In this document: positions 7,649 to 16,312 of the stretch, one piece after another | Position numbering within the stretch: the stretch's first letter is position 1 | How the letters are laid out: each line of letters starts with the position of its first letter | Origin: RGIG9115 sp045649825 | Lineage (GTDB): Bacteria > Bacillota > Clostridia > UBA1381 | DNA: 52,309 bases | NCBI GenBank assembly: GCA_045649825.1 | Contig: JAZRQO010000006.1 | Location: 1-52,309 of the forward strand | Direction of reading: 5' to 3' | Translations under genes and position numbers: made by a program | Notes under the pieces: model-generated | What the model was told of the DNA's origin: nothing | The model's database searches: none | What the model saw: only the letters and a program-made list of their open reading frames with translations

Positions 7649-7684
7649 AAAACACCGTTGAGGCTTTTGCTTCAACGGTGTTTT
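7648..7684. terminator. bidirectional terminator
   Basis: The stem AAAACACCGTTGA / TCAACGGTGTTTT lies between two converging genes, with A and T runs on the two sides. Confidence 0.88.
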
Positions 7685-7689
7685 CTAGC

Positions 7690-8868
7690 TCAGAATTTTA
7701 CAAACTTTTTCGAGAACTTATTTACAATTTTATATGGTATTCCTTCAAGTTCTTTTTCTGCATTTTTAAGCTCTTTTCGTATTTCGATTTTTTGCGGGCA
7801 GTGGGCTTCACATTTTCCGCAGCCTACGCAGTTTGAGGCGGCTGTGGAATTTTTTCTGAATGTTGTGCACATCACATAGTCTTTAAGTCCCCTGAATTTA
7901 TTTTCGGTAAATACACGGTTATATGCCGCAAAAGTTCCCGGGATATCCACATTCTTAGGGCATGGCATACAGTAACCGCAGGCGGTACAAGGTACTTTCA
8001 TTTTTGAGTTTATAGCCGTTTTTACCGCTTCAAACATTTCAAAATCTTTGTCAGTAAGCTCACCAACAGAAGCATCTGAGGCGGTGTTTATATTATCCTT
8101 AATCATTTCCACCGAGTTCATTCCTGATAGCACAACGGTTACCTGTGGCTGATTGAGAAGCCATCTGAAGGACCACTGTGCGGGAGTATGTTTTATGGTG
8201 TTGGATTCAAATGCCGCTTTTGCGTCATCAGGCAGGTGGTTTACAAGCTTGCCACCTCGGAGAGGTTCCATAATGAACACAGGCATACCCTTGCTGTTTG
8301 CATGTAGAAGCCCTTTTTTTCCTGCCTGTGAATGTTCGTCCATATAGTTGTACTGAATAAGGCAGAACTCCCAGTCATATGCATCCACTATTTTACAGAA
8401 CATATCCGAATTGCCGTGATAAGAAAATCCTATCTGACCGATTACTCCCGAAGCTTTTTTCTCTGAAATCCATTCTTCTATTCCAAGCTCCTTGAGCCTG
8501 TTCCATGCACCTATGTCATTCAACATATGCATAAAATAATAATCAACTCTGTCTGTTCTTAGCCTTTTGAGCTGTTCATTAAACAGTTTTTCAAGTCCAT
8601 CGCGGCTTTTAATCAGGTAGTGGGGGAGCTTGGTTGAAATGTATACCTTGTCACGAAGATTGTTCTTTTCAAAAATTTCACCGATTGCGGCTTCACTGCC
8701 GGGGTAGATATATGCAGTATCAAAAAAGTTTACACCCTCTTCAATTGCAAGCAGGATTTCCCGTTCTGTTTCTGCTATATCAATCTTGCCCTTTTTCCCG
8801 GGTAACCTAAGGCAACCAAAGCCCAGAGCAGATAATTTGTTTCCGTATTTGTCCTCTCTGTATTTCAT
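7690..8868 (-). CDS. aldo/keto reductase with C-terminal 4Fe-4S domain
   Basis: The 392-residue protein has an aldo/keto reductase barrel (residues about 1-280) with FFDTAYIYPGSE, ISTKLP and YYFMHML carrying the Asp, Tyr, Lys and His of the active site. The C-terminus holds two cysteine clusters, CTACGYCMPCP and CVGCGKCEAHCP, of ferredoxin type. Such fused proteins are typical of anaerobic Clostridia and act as oxidoreductases of unknown substrate. The ATG at 8868 is chosen because AAGGTG lies 8 bases upstream; the longer frame reaches to 8913 without a ribosome site. Confidence 0.92.
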   Translation of the reverse strand: MKYREDKYGNKLSALGFGCLRLPGKKGKIDIAETEREILLAIEEGVNFFDTAYIYPGSEAAIGEIFEKNNLRDKVYISTKLPHYLIKSRDGLEKLFNEQLKRLRTDRVDYYFMHMLNDIGAWNRLKELGIEEWISEKKASGVIGQIGFSYHGNSDMFCKIVDAYDWEFCLIQYNYMDEHSQAGKKGLLHANSKGMPVFIMEPLRGGKLVNHLPDDAKAAFESNTIKHTPAQWSFRWLLNQPQVTVVLSGMNSVEMIKDNINTASDASVGELTDKDFEMFEAVKTAINSKMKVPCTACGYCMPCPKNVDIPGTFAAYNRVFTENKFRGLKDYVMCTTFRKNSTAASNCVGCGKCEAHCPQKIEIRKELKNAEKELEGIPYKIVNKFSKKFVKF

Positions 8869-8932
8869 ATTCATCACCTTTGATATAATATCATAAAAAC
8901 TGCATATATGCAAGTAAATTTATTAGATTGTA

Positions 8933-8961
8933 TTGTAATTATTGAAAAAATGGAGTATAAT
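8933..8961 (+). promoter_or_regulatory. promoter of the amidohydrolase gene
   Basis: TTGTAA at 8933 and TATAAT at 8956 with a 17-base spacer. Confidence 0.75.
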
Positions 8962-8990
8962 AAACATACAAAACTTAGGGGGCAAACAAT

Positions 8991-9785
8991 ATGCTTATAG
9001 ATTTTCACACACACGCATTTCCTGAAACGATTGCTTCAAAAGCAATGGAGAAGCTGTCATATGCAAGCGGTGGGCTTGAGCCGCAGAGTGAGGGTACACT
9101 GTTTTCTTTAAAAGAGGAAATGGAGAAAGACGGCGTGGATATTTCGGTTGTCCTTTCTATTGCCACAAATCCGAAGCAGCAGACGAATGTAAATAATTTC
9201 GCGAAAGAGATTAACGACGAAAAGTCAATATTTGCCTTCGGCTCTGTTCACCCCGACGCGGATAATGTGTATGAAGAACTTGAACGAATTTCCGAAATGG
9301 GCTTGAAAGGTGTTAAGTTCCACCCCGAATATCAGAAATTTTATGTTGATGACGAAAAGATGAAGCCGATTTACAAAAAAATCTCATCCCTTGGTCTTAT
9401 CACGGTTTTTCATGCAGGCTATGATTATGGCTATGCACCGCCCTATCATTGTATGCCCGAAAACTTTCTCGGAGCTTTGAAGTGGTTTGATTCTCCTGTC
9501 ATTGCAGCCCACTGGGGCGGTGTGAATTGCGGGGCACAGGTTATAGATAAGCTTTGCGGTAGAGATGTATGGTTTGATTTGTCCTTTGGTTACGGTGTAA
9601 TGCCCAAAGCAATTGCGCAGGAAATAGTGGACAAGCACACTCCGGAAAGGCTTGTTTTCGCCTCAGATATGCCCTGGCACAGACCGATGTGGGAAAGAAG
9701 GCTCATAGAAACATTGGATATTTCGGAAAGTGATAAGGATAAAATCTATTATAAAAACGCTTTAAAACTATTAAATATAGTATAG
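8991..9785 (+). CDS. amidohydrolase family protein (Amidohydro_2 type)
   Basis: This 264-residue TIM-barrel hydrolase has DFHTHAFPE (residues 3-11), supplying the HxH metal ligands, VFHAGYDYG, AAHWGG and the late aspartate in FASDMPWHRP, the set of metal ligands in the ACMSD/uracil-hydrolase-like group. The enzyme may be a hydrolase or decarboxylase of a small cyclic or aromatic acid; the substrate is unknown. AGGGGG lies 8 bases before the ATG. It appears as a single-gene unit. Confidence 0.88.
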   Translation: MLIDFHTHAFPETIASKAMEKLSYASGGLEPQSEGTLFSLKEEMEKDGVDISVVLSIATNPKQQTNVNNFAKEINDEKSIFAFGSVHPDADNVYEELERISEMGLKGVKFHPEYQKFYVDDEKMKPIYKKISSLGLITVFHAGYDYGYAPPYHCMPENFLGALKWFDSPVIAAHWGGVNCGAQVIDKLCGRDVWFDLSFGYGVMPKAIAQEIVDKHTPERLVFASDMPWHRPMWERRLIETLDISESDKDKIYYKNALKLLNIV

Positions 9786-9807
9786 ATATTTGATTACAAA
9801 CAAAAAA

Positions 9808-9928
9808 GAGGCTGTAAAAAGTTAGATTGAATGGTTCGTCGGTAACCGCCAAACCCTACTATTTCGTAATGTAAAATATGTAGGGAACGGCAGTTCCTGA
9901 CGTTCCGAAAATGTCTTTTTACAGCCTC
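9808..9928. repeat. 121-bp element with 14-bp perfect terminal inverted repeats
   Basis: GAGGCTGTAAAAAG at 9808-9821 is repeated exactly inverted as CTTTTTACAGCCTC at 9915-9928. The interior has further symmetry (CCCTAC / GTAGGG and GGAACG-type repeats) and no open frame. No target duplication is evident. It looks like a miniature inverted-repeat element or dispersed palindromic repeat that now also serves as a terminator between two converging genes. Confidence 0.7.
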
Positions 9929-9930
9929 CC

Positions 9931-10287
9931 TTAGCTTTTCGATTTTGATTTAAAAATAATTGAGGCGAGAAATCCTGTTATGATTGCGGCGGCTATGCCT
10001 CCTGCAGAGGCTGTAAGACCTCCTGTTAATATTCCTGCAAAGCCGGATTCTGCTACGGCTTCACGCACACCCTTGCACATTGTGTAGCCGAAGCCCGAAA
10101 TGGGAACAGTTGCACCGCATCCTGCAAAATCAACCAGTGGCTTGTATAACCCGAAAAGCTCAAGAGCCGCACCTGCAATAACAAACGAAACCAGAATTCT
10201 TGCAGGAGTAAGCTTTGTTTTGTCTATAAGCACCTGACCTATGGCACATATAAATCCGCCTACTAAAAATGCTTTTAAATAGTCCAT
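9931..10287 (-). CDS. spoVAE: stage V sporulation protein AE
   Basis: A 118-residue integral membrane protein with about four hydrophobic segments, starting MDYLKAFLVGGFICAIGQ. SpoVA proteins form the inner-spore-membrane channel that imports dipicolinic acid during sporulation and releases it at germination. The motif TVPISGFGYTMCKGV is typical of SpoVAE. The ribosome site AAAGGAGA lies inside the end of spoVAD, 3 bases from its stop, so the two genes are coupled. Length fits the short SpoVAE (SpoVAEb) form. Confidence 0.93.
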   Translation of the reverse strand: MDYLKAFLVGGFICAIGQVLIDKTKLTPARILVSFVIAGAALELFGLYKPLVDFAGCGATVPISGFGYTMCKGVREAVAESGFAGILTGGLTASAGGIAAAIITGFLASIIFKSKSKS

Positions 10288-10290
10288 ATT

Positions 10291-11301
10291 TTATCTCCTT
10301 TCAATAATAACTGCATGGGCAATACCCGGTATACTCTGCCCCTGAAGCACGACGGTGGGGTTCATAAGAGCACCTGTTGCCATTGCAATTATTTTTTTGT
10401 ATTTTCCTTTTTCCATTTCTTTCAGAATGTGTCCGCATAAAACGGTTGCCATACATCCGCATCCGCTTCCGCCGCAGTGTACATCCTGACCTTTGATGTC
10501 AAAAATCATTTTTCCGCAGTCGTTATGAACTGAGCTTATGTCGTAGCCCTCTTTTTTTATAAGGTCCATTAAAATATCACTGCCGAGAACGCCTAAATCC
10601 CCTGTGAAAATTCCGTCATAGTCCGAGGGGGAAGTGTCGGTATCACGGAACAGTGTACTTAGCGTGTCAATTGCCGCAGGAGCCATTGCAGCACCCATAT
10701 TTAAAATATCCGTAATCCCGAAGTCCACGATTTTTCCGATTGTGGCATGGGTTACGAAAATGTCGCTTCCTTTATCCGAAACTATGGCACATCCGCTTCC
10801 GGTTACTGTCCACTGTGCTGTAGGCGCCCTCTGTGAGCCGTATTCAAGGGGATATCTGAACTGCTTTTCTGCAGAACAGAAATGGCTTGATGTCATCGCT
10901 GCAGCATTTTCTGCAAATCCTCCCGACACGAATGCAGAAGCCATACAAAGGCTTTCAACCATGGTTGAACAGGCTCCGTACATTCCAACGAATGGAACAT
11001 TAAAATCACGTATCCCGTAATGCGTTGCCACACACTGATTCATTAGGTCCCCTGCAAAAATTAAATCAACATCCTGTGCAGTGAGCTTGGCTTTTGAGAG
11101 AGCTACCTGAAAAGCCTGGTGCTGAATCTTGCTTTCTGCCGCTTCCCAGGTGTCTGCACCAAAGGCATCATCTTTAAGTATTGTATCAAAATATTCTGAA
11201 AGTGGCCCGTTTCCTTCTTTTACACCAACAACCGAGCCTGCCGCTTTTATACATGGCGGTTTTTCAAATATAAGTGTTTGTTTGCCGATTTTACGGTTCA
11301 T
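10291..11301 (-). CDS. spoVAD: stage V sporulation protein AD
   Basis: This 336-residue protein matches SpoVAD, the dipicolinic-acid-binding member of the SpoVA complex, with a thiolase-like fold. Features include AGDLMNQCVATHYGIR, GMYGACSTMVESLCMA and DVHCGGSGCGCMATV. The ATG at 11301 follows GGGAGGAA by about 9 bases; the longer frame to 11367 is not supported. Normally spoVAC precedes spoVAD, but here the next gene upstream is divergent and unrelated, so the cluster holds only AD and AE. Expression should be forespore-specific. Confidence 0.94.
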   Translation of the reverse strand: MNRKIGKQTLIFEKPPCIKAAGSVVGVKEGNGPLSEYFDTILKDDAFGADTWEAAESKIQHQAFQVALSKAKLTAQDVDLIFAGDLMNQCVATHYGIRDFNVPFVGMYGACSTMVESLCMASAFVSGGFAENAAAMTSSHFCSAEKQFRYPLEYGSQRAPTAQWTVTGSGCAIVSDKGSDIFVTHATIGKIVDFGITDILNMGAAMAPAAIDTLSTLFRDTDTSPSDYDGIFTGDLGVLGSDILMDLIKKEGYDISSVHNDCGKMIFDIKGQDVHCGGSGCGCMATVLCGHILKEMEKGKYKKIIAMATGALMNPTVVLQGQSIPGIAHAVIIERR

Positions 11302-11333
11302 AGCTTGTAATTCCTCCCGATTATTTCTTTTTT

Positions 11334-11364
11334 CAGTATTCACCCGAATATGACAATTTATGTA
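11334..11364 (-). promoter_or_regulatory. possible sigma-G promoter of spoVAD-spoVAE
   Basis: On the minus strand TACATA (11359-11364) and AATACTG (11334-11340) are spaced by 18 bases and lie about 33 bases before the spoVAD start. They partly match the sigma-G pattern (GMATR, CATAMTA). Weak, position-supported inference. Confidence 0.4.
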
Positions 11365-11392
11365 CAAATTATTAAAAGTAACGGTTATCTAC

Positions 11393-11421
11393 TTGACGTA
11401 GTGAGTAACAAGTGATATAAT
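11393..11421 (+). promoter_or_regulatory. promoter of the LCP/ispH-rpsA unit
   Basis: TTGACG at 11393 and TATAAT at 11416 are separated by 17 bases, a strong vegetative promoter about 80 bases before the GTG start. Confidence 0.85.
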
Positions 11422-11506
11422 GTCAGTTAATGCAGTAATGTGTTTAAATCAGTATAAAAATGAAAATAAAGATTAAAATATATATGCTTAATCCGGAGGA
11501 ATTACA

Positions 11507-12817
11507 GTGAGAACCAGATTTAATATAAAAAGATATTTTCAGGTGCTTGGAATAGGATTATTGGTTGTTTTCCTGTTTTTTGTAGGTATGTTGTTCATAA
11601 CAGAAAACGAAATAGATTCAGAGCTTGATCCTACCGAAATTGCAACGGTTGATGCAGAGGCTCTTGACGGAAAAATCAATGTTATGTTCCTGGGCCTTGA
11701 CGAAAGCGAGCTTCGTACCGACTGTATAATGATCGCTTCCTACGATATGGAGTTCAAGCAGGCAAGAGTGCTTTCCATCCCAAGAGATACGAGAATGTTT
11801 ATAGGCTCAAGATATCAGAAAATCAATGCTGCCCATGCTATAAAAGCATCTCACGGCGAAGCTATCGGTGCTCAGGGTACTGTTGAGGCGGTAACCCGTC
11901 TTACAGGCATTCCCATCAACTACTATGTTGAGCTTCCCTTTGATGCAGTGGAGAAGTGTATTGATATCATCGGTCCCGTAACCTTTGACGTGCCTGACCT
12001 TGGCGGCGACGGTGTGGGCATGGTATATGACGACCCTGTTCAGGACCTTCACATAAACATAAAACCCGGACCACAGGAGCTTGACGGTGAGCAGGTTGTT
12101 CATCTTCTTCGCTACAGAAAGGGTAATTATATAAAGGGTAAAACACGAACATATAAAAACGGCGACGTAGAGAGAATAGGCGTTCAGCAGGATTTTGTAA
12201 AGGAGCTGATTGCACAGAAGCTCAATGCGAAGCTTATTGCAGATGTACCCTTGCTCTTTAATCAGCTTTCAAAGGACCTTAAAACAAATCTTTCATTTAA
12301 GGACGTTGTAAGATATGCACCTTCCCTCTCAGGTTTTGATGTTGATAAAGAGGGTGCAATAAAGATGTGGACACTTCCCGGCTCTGCAGGTGATATTGAC
12401 GGAGTATCATACTTCATTTGTGACCTTCAGGAAACAAAGCGTCTGGTAGAGGACGAATTCGGCTTTGACGCGTCAGGTATTACAGACGGCAGAAAATCAG
12501 GCTCAGATGTTAAAACAACATCCGGAAATAAATCATCTTCAAAGTCAACACCAAAGGCGACTGCAAGGGCTGATTCAGATGACAATAAGGCAACAGCTAA
12601 GCCGTCATCAAAGAAAACCGAGGCTCCCGAAAAGACGGAAAAGCCTGTAAAAACTGAAAAGCCCGAAAAAGCCACAGAAGTTCCTACAAAGAAGCCTGTA
12701 GCAACAAAGGCACCCGAAAAAGATGAAACATCATCAGAGAATAAAACACCTGTAAAAACAAAAGCTCCGGACAGTAATCCCACATCCACAAAAACTCCTA
12801 CAAAGGGAGAGGATTGA
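11507..12817 (+). CDS. LytR-CpsA-Psr (LCP) family cell-wall protein
   Basis: LCP proteins transfer lipid-linked glycopolymers such as teichoic acids or capsule onto peptidoglycan outside the membrane. The 436-residue protein has a membrane anchor at residues 12-32 and an LCP domain from about 54 to 260, with VMFLGLDESELRTDCIMIAS, SIPRDTRMFI and LRYRKG carrying the conserved Asp and Arg residues. The last 110 residues are a Lys/Thr/Pro/Ser-rich low-complexity tail. Translation starts at GTG 11507 with GGAGG 7 bases upstream. The stop is 2 bases before the ispH-rpsA start, so the pair is an operon. Confidence 0.92.
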   Translation: MRTRFNIKRYFQVLGIGLLVVFLFFVGMLFITENEIDSELDPTEIATVDAEALDGKINVMFLGLDESELRTDCIMIASYDMEFKQARVLSIPRDTRMFIGSRYQKINAAHAIKASHGEAIGAQGTVEAVTRLTGIPINYYVELPFDAVEKCIDIIGPVTFDVPDLGGDGVGMVYDDPVQDLHINIKPGPQELDGEQVVHLLRYRKGNYIKGKTRTYKNGDVERIGVQQDFVKELIAQKLNAKLIADVPLLFNQLSKDLKTNLSFKDVVRYAPSLSGFDVDKEGAIKMWTLPGSAGDIDGVSYFICDLQETKRLVEDEFGFDASGITDGRKSGSDVKTTSGNKSSSKSTPKATARADSDDNKATAKPSSKKTEAPEKTEKPVKTEKPEKATEVPTKKPVATKAPEKDETSSENKTPVKTKAPDSNPTSTKTPTKGED

Positions 12818-12819
12818 TT

Positions 12820-14904
12820 ATGGTACGGCTTGCAAAAACGGCAGGGTTCTGCTACGGAGTGAAGCGTGCTGTTGACGAGGTATATGCCGCAATGGAAAGA
12901 GGGCAGAAAATATGCACTCTCGGCAAACTCATTCATAACGAGCAGGTAGTAAGTGACCTGGAAAAAAACGGCGTGTATTCCTACAATAGCATAGACGAAA
13001 TCCCTGATAACACACGTGTTATAATACGTACTCACGGTGTCCCCGAAAGTGTATATAAGGCTCTTGACGAGCAAGGCAAACCTTATTCCGACCTTACCTG
13101 CCCCTTTGTTGAAAAAATCCATAAGATTGTTTCAAAGCACCACAGGGATGGCTATAAAATAATAATTGTGGGTGATGAAAATCATCCCGAGGTAATCGGA
13201 ATAAACGGCTGGTGTGAGAACAGTGCTTTTGTGATTTACGATACTGAAAAAGAAATCCCCGAGGCGTTAAAAATGGCTCCGTGTTGTGTTGTAGCACAAA
13301 CGACAATAAATAAAGAAAAATTTGTACAAATCGTAAATTTTATAAAAAAAACTTGCAATGAAGTACAATTTTTTGATACAATATGCAGTGCAACAACTAA
13401 ACGTCAGCAGGAGGCGGCTCAGCTCGCTGCCGAAAGCGATGTTATGATTGTGGTCGGCGGTATGGAAAGCTCAAATACCCGCAAGCTTTACGAAATTTCA
13501 AAAAAGCTTTGCCCTTTGACTTTTCATATAGAAACATCTGAGGAAATCCCTCAGGAGATAAACAAAAATAATAGAAAGATAGGTATTACAGCGGGAGCGT
13601 CGACGCCCGGATGTATTATCGAGGAGGTAGTTAGAGCTATGGAAGAAAATGTGAAGAAAGAGGAATCTTTTGCAGAGCTGTTTGAACAGTACGGAAGCAG
13701 AACACTCAACAATGGCGATATCGTTGAAGGTGTTGTTGTGGAAGTAAGAAACAATGAGGTTATTGTTGATCTTGGCGGCTTCAAGTACAACGGTCAGTTG
13801 TCACTTGATCAGATGACAGACGATCCGTCAGCTAAGACATCAGATCTTGTTAAGCCCGGTGATGATATTAAGGTATACGTTATCGGCGTAAACGACGGAG
13901 AAGGAAAGGTTGTTCTTTCACGCAAAAAAATCGTGCAGCAGGAAAGCTGGAATAAAGTTAAGGAAGCATATGAAAACGGCGAAGTTCTCGACGGTAAAAT
14001 TATCAAAGCTGTTAAAGGCGGCGTAATTGCACACGTTCTCGATACTCAGGTTTTCATTCCTGCAAGACAGGCCTCCGAAAGATTTGTTCAGGACCTTCAA
14101 ACACTTGTTGGAACAGAAGTTAAGCTTAAGCTTACAGAGGTTGACGACAGAAGAAAACGTGTTGTTGGTTCAGTAAGAGTTCTTCTCGACGCAGCAAGAA
14201 AAGAGAAGGAAGATGCATTCTGGGCAGCAGCTGAAGTAGGTAAGACATATACAGGTACAGTTAAGTCAATCACAAGCTTTGGTGCTTTTGTTGACCTTGG
14301 CGGTGTAGACGGTCTTGTTCACATCAGCGAGCTTTCATGGAGCAGAATTAAGCACCCCTCAGAAGTTGTTTCTGTAGGTGATGTTCTTGAAGTATATATC
14401 AAAGACCTTAAGGCTGACACAAAGAAAATCTCTCTCGGCTATAAGAAAACAGAGGACAACCCCTGGGCAATCGCTCAGACAAAATACAATATCGGCGATA
14501 TCGTATCTGTAAAGATCGTGAGAATGCTCAACTTCGGTGCATTCGCAGAGCTTATGCCCACAGTTGACGGTCTTATCCACGTTTCACAGATCGCTGAAAA
14601 GAGAATTGAAAAGCCTGAAGATGCACTTGAAATCGGACAGGTTGTTGATGCTCAGATTACTGACATCAACTGGGAAACAAAGAAAATCAGCCTCAGCATA
14701 AGAGCACTTCTCGAAGCTCTCAGACCTGTTGAGGAAGCAGTTCCCATGCCCGAAGAAGCAGAAGATGGCGAAACTCTTGCATATTCAACAGAAGCTTCTG
14801 ACGAAGAAAAGGCTGCAGCAGTAGCTGAATTCGTTGAAGAGGAAGCTCCCGTTGAAGAAGCACCTGCTGAAGAAGCAGAAGCTCCCGCAGAGGATGCTGA
14901 ATAA
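12820..14904 (+). CDS. ispH-rpsA: IspH (HMBPP reductase) fused to ribosomal protein S1 domains
   Basis: The 694-residue fusion joins two housekeeping proteins. Residues 1-283 are 4-hydroxy-3-methylbut-2-enyl diphosphate reductase, last step of the MEP isoprenoid pathway. The cluster cysteines are Cys11, Cys94 and Cys189 and the substrate residues His39, His72, His122 and Glu124, all at the spacing of E. coli IspH. Residues about 293-650 contain four S1 RNA-binding repeats, for example TSFGAFVDLGGVDGLVHISE. An acidic Glu/Ala/Pro tail ends the protein. This fusion is known in Clostridia. The ATG at 12820 follows GGGAGAGG. Confidence 0.96.
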   Translation: MVRLAKTAGFCYGVKRAVDEVYAAMERGQKICTLGKLIHNEQVVSDLEKNGVYSYNSIDEIPDNTRVIIRTHGVPESVYKALDEQGKPYSDLTCPFVEKIHKIVSKHHRDGYKIIIVGDENHPEVIGINGWCENSAFVIYDTEKEIPEALKMAPCCVVAQTTINKEKFVQIVNFIKKTCNEVQFFDTICSATTKRQQEAAQLAAESDVMIVVGGMESSNTRKLYEISKKLCPLTFHIETSEEIPQEINKNNRKIGITAGASTPGCIIEEVVRAMEENVKKEESFAELFEQYGSRTLNNGDIVEGVVVEVRNNEVIVDLGGFKYNGQLSLDQMTDDPSAKTSDLVKPGDDIKVYVIGVNDGEGKVVLSRKKIVQQESWNKVKEAYENGEVLDGKIIKAVKGGVIAHVLDTQVFIPARQASERFVQDLQTLVGTEVKLKLTEVDDRRKRVVGSVRVLLDAARKEKEDAFWAAAEVGKTYTGTVKSITSFGAFVDLGGVDGLVHISELSWSRIKHPSEVVSVGDVLEVYIKDLKADTKKISLGYKKTEDNPWAIAQTKYNIGDIVSVKIVRMLNFGAFAELMPTVDGLIHVSQIAEKRIEKPEDALEIGQVVDAQITDINWETKKISLSIRALLEALRPVEEAVPMPEEAEDGETLAYSTEASDEEKAAAVAEFVEEEAPVEEAPAEEAEAPAEDAE

Positions 14905-14914
14905 TTAACAAATA

Positions 14915-14947
14915 AAAATTACCATTCTTAACTGAATGGTAATTTTT
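14915..14947 (+). terminator. terminator after ispH-rpsA
   Basis: The stem AAAATTACCATTC / GAATGGTAATTTT is followed by Ts. Confidence 0.88.
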
Positions 14948-14956
14948 TGCATAACA

Positions 14957-14995
14957 AAAGTGCAATTAATCTGAAACTGATTAATTGCACTTTTT
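14957..14995. terminator. second terminator, bidirectional
   Basis: The 15-bp stem AAAGTGCAATTAATC / GATTAATTGCACTTT lies between converging genes and has A and T runs on its two sides. It most likely ends the leftward VOC gene. Confidence 0.85.
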
Positions 14996-15000
14996 AATTG

Positions 15001-15387
15001 TTAAAGAACTTTAAAGAATTCTACCTCTTCACCTACGGGACCTATGCAGAAAGCTATTCTTGCAGGGTAGTCACCTGCAATCACAATGTCGTTCGGCTCC
15101 ATTGTAATTTTGTAGCCTGCCTTTCTTGCGGCTTCTGTATAGCTGTCAACATCGTCTACCTCAAATGCAATGTGACGCATGGAACCTTGACCGGGGTAGT
15201 CCTCGCCGTTTGCAAAAATTTCCATCATTCCTGCACCTGTATCAACCAGCGCTCCTGATTCAAGCCCTTCGCCCCATTGTCTGAAAATAGGCATTCCCAG
15301 AATGTTGTGATAAAAATCAATTGTTTTGTTATAGTCCTCAACGCCGCAAGCCTTGATTGCAACGTGATGAATTCCTGTTACTTTCAT
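15001..15387 (-). CDS. VOC (glyoxalase/dioxygenase superfamily) protein
   Basis: This 128-residue protein has the paired beta-alpha-beta-beta-beta modules of the vicinal oxygen chelate fold. The expected metal ligands are His8, Glu56, His72 and Glu123, in the order and spacing of lactoylglutathione lyase or methylmalonyl-CoA epimerase-type enzymes. The ATG at 15387 has AAGGAG 7 bases upstream; the longer frame to 15462 is not supported. Substrate unknown; an isomerase or lyase is likely since the full metal site is kept. Confidence 0.88.
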   Translation of the reverse strand: MKVTGIHHVAIKACGVEDYNKTIDFYHNILGMPIFRQWGEGLESGALVDTGAGMMEIFANGEDYPGQGSMRHIAFEVDDVDSYTEAARKAGYKITMEPNDIVIAGDYPARIAFCIGPVGEEVEFFKVL

Positions 15388-15524
15388 ATGTAAACTCCTT
15401 CCAACTGTGTTTTTATAAATTATATCAAAGCCAAAAGGAGTTGTCAAGGGTCCTTCACTCAATGAAAGGCACAGAATTTATAGCACACGAATTTTTGTAT
15501 GATGCTATTTGTTTTAAAATGCTA

Positions 15525-15553
15525 TTGACAAAAACTGTATAATGTAGTATAAT
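15525..15553 (+). promoter_or_regulatory. promoter of the hemolysin III gene
   Basis: TTGACA at 15525 and TATAAT at 15548 with a 17-base spacer, both perfect consensus. Confidence 0.9.
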
Positions 15554-15590
15554 ATACTATGTTATTTAGTATTGATTTTGAGGTGATGTT

Positions 15591-16265
15591 ATGGCAAGAC
15601 AAAAGCTTTCAGAGCGTGTTCTTCCGAGTTACACAAAAGGAGAAGAAATATTTAATATGGTATCTCACATAGTCGGTGGGGCAGTGGGTATTGCAACCCT
15701 TGTTTTGTGCGTTGTGTTTGCTGCGATTCACCGTAATCCTTATGGAGTTGTGGGGGGTGCGATATACGGCGCGTCACTTGTTATTTTATATACAAGCTCA
15801 AGCATATATCACGGTCTTAAACCAAGCCTCACTGCAAAAAAGGTTTTTCAGATAATGGACCATTGTTCCATATTCTTTCTTATTGCAGGCTCTTATACGC
15901 CTATAACGCTTGTGGCACTCAGGGAATACAACCCCTTGCTTGGCTGGGGTGTGTTCGGAGTTGTATGGGCGGCGGCAATTATCGGAATAACTCTTAATTC
16001 CATTGATATAAAGTCTTATAGAAAATTTTCTGCAATATGCTATCTTGCAATGGGTTGGTGCATAGTCTTTGCCTGGGGTGCTGCAGATTATATGATTGCA
16101 AACGGTGGGCTATTGCTTCTCCTTTTTGGCGGAATAAGCTATACAATAGGTGCTCTCATTTACTACTTTTTCAAAAAAAGAAGATATGCACATTCAATAT
16201 TCCATCTTTTCGTATTGGCAGGAAGTATACTTCAGGCATTGTATATAATGATATATATAATATGA
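15591..16265 (+). CDS. hemolysin III / PAQR family membrane protein
   Basis: This 224-residue protein has seven membrane segments and the motifs of the YqfA/hemolysin III branch of PAQR proteins: SSSIYHGLKP after helix 2, DHCSIFFLIAGSYTPI in helix 3, and the final His-containing YAHSIFHLFVLAGS. These His, Asp and Ser residues form a metal site in related proteins, thought to be hydrolases of lipids such as ceramides. The bacterial role is probably membrane lipid homeostasis rather than true haemolysis. GAGGTGAT lies 6 bases before the ATG. Confidence 0.93.
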   Translation: MARQKLSERVLPSYTKGEEIFNMVSHIVGGAVGIATLVLCVVFAAIHRNPYGVVGGAIYGASLVILYTSSSIYHGLKPSLTAKKVFQIMDHCSIFFLIAGSYTPITLVALREYNPLLGWGVFGVVWAAAIIGITLNSIDIKSYRKFSAICYLAMGWCIVFAWGAADYMIANGGLLLLLFGGISYTIGALIYYFFKKRRYAHSIFHLFVLAGSILQALYIMIYII

Positions 16266-16274
16266 AACTTAAGC

Positions 16275-16307
16275 AAAAAGTCAGTTACATTTGCAACTGA
16301 CTTTTTT
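16275..16307 (+). terminator. terminator after hemolysin III gene
   Basis: The stem AAAAAGTCAGTT / AACTGACTTTTT ends in Ts. It may also serve the converging barstar gene. Confidence 0.9.
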
Positions 16308-16312
16308 GGTTG

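Noticed and set aside
12427..13122. Long minus-strand frame opposite the LCP and ispH genes
   Set aside because: It lies antisense to two clear genes; its Phe/Ser/Val-rich product mirrors the Lys/Thr/Pro-rich tail of the LCP protein and has no ribosome site.
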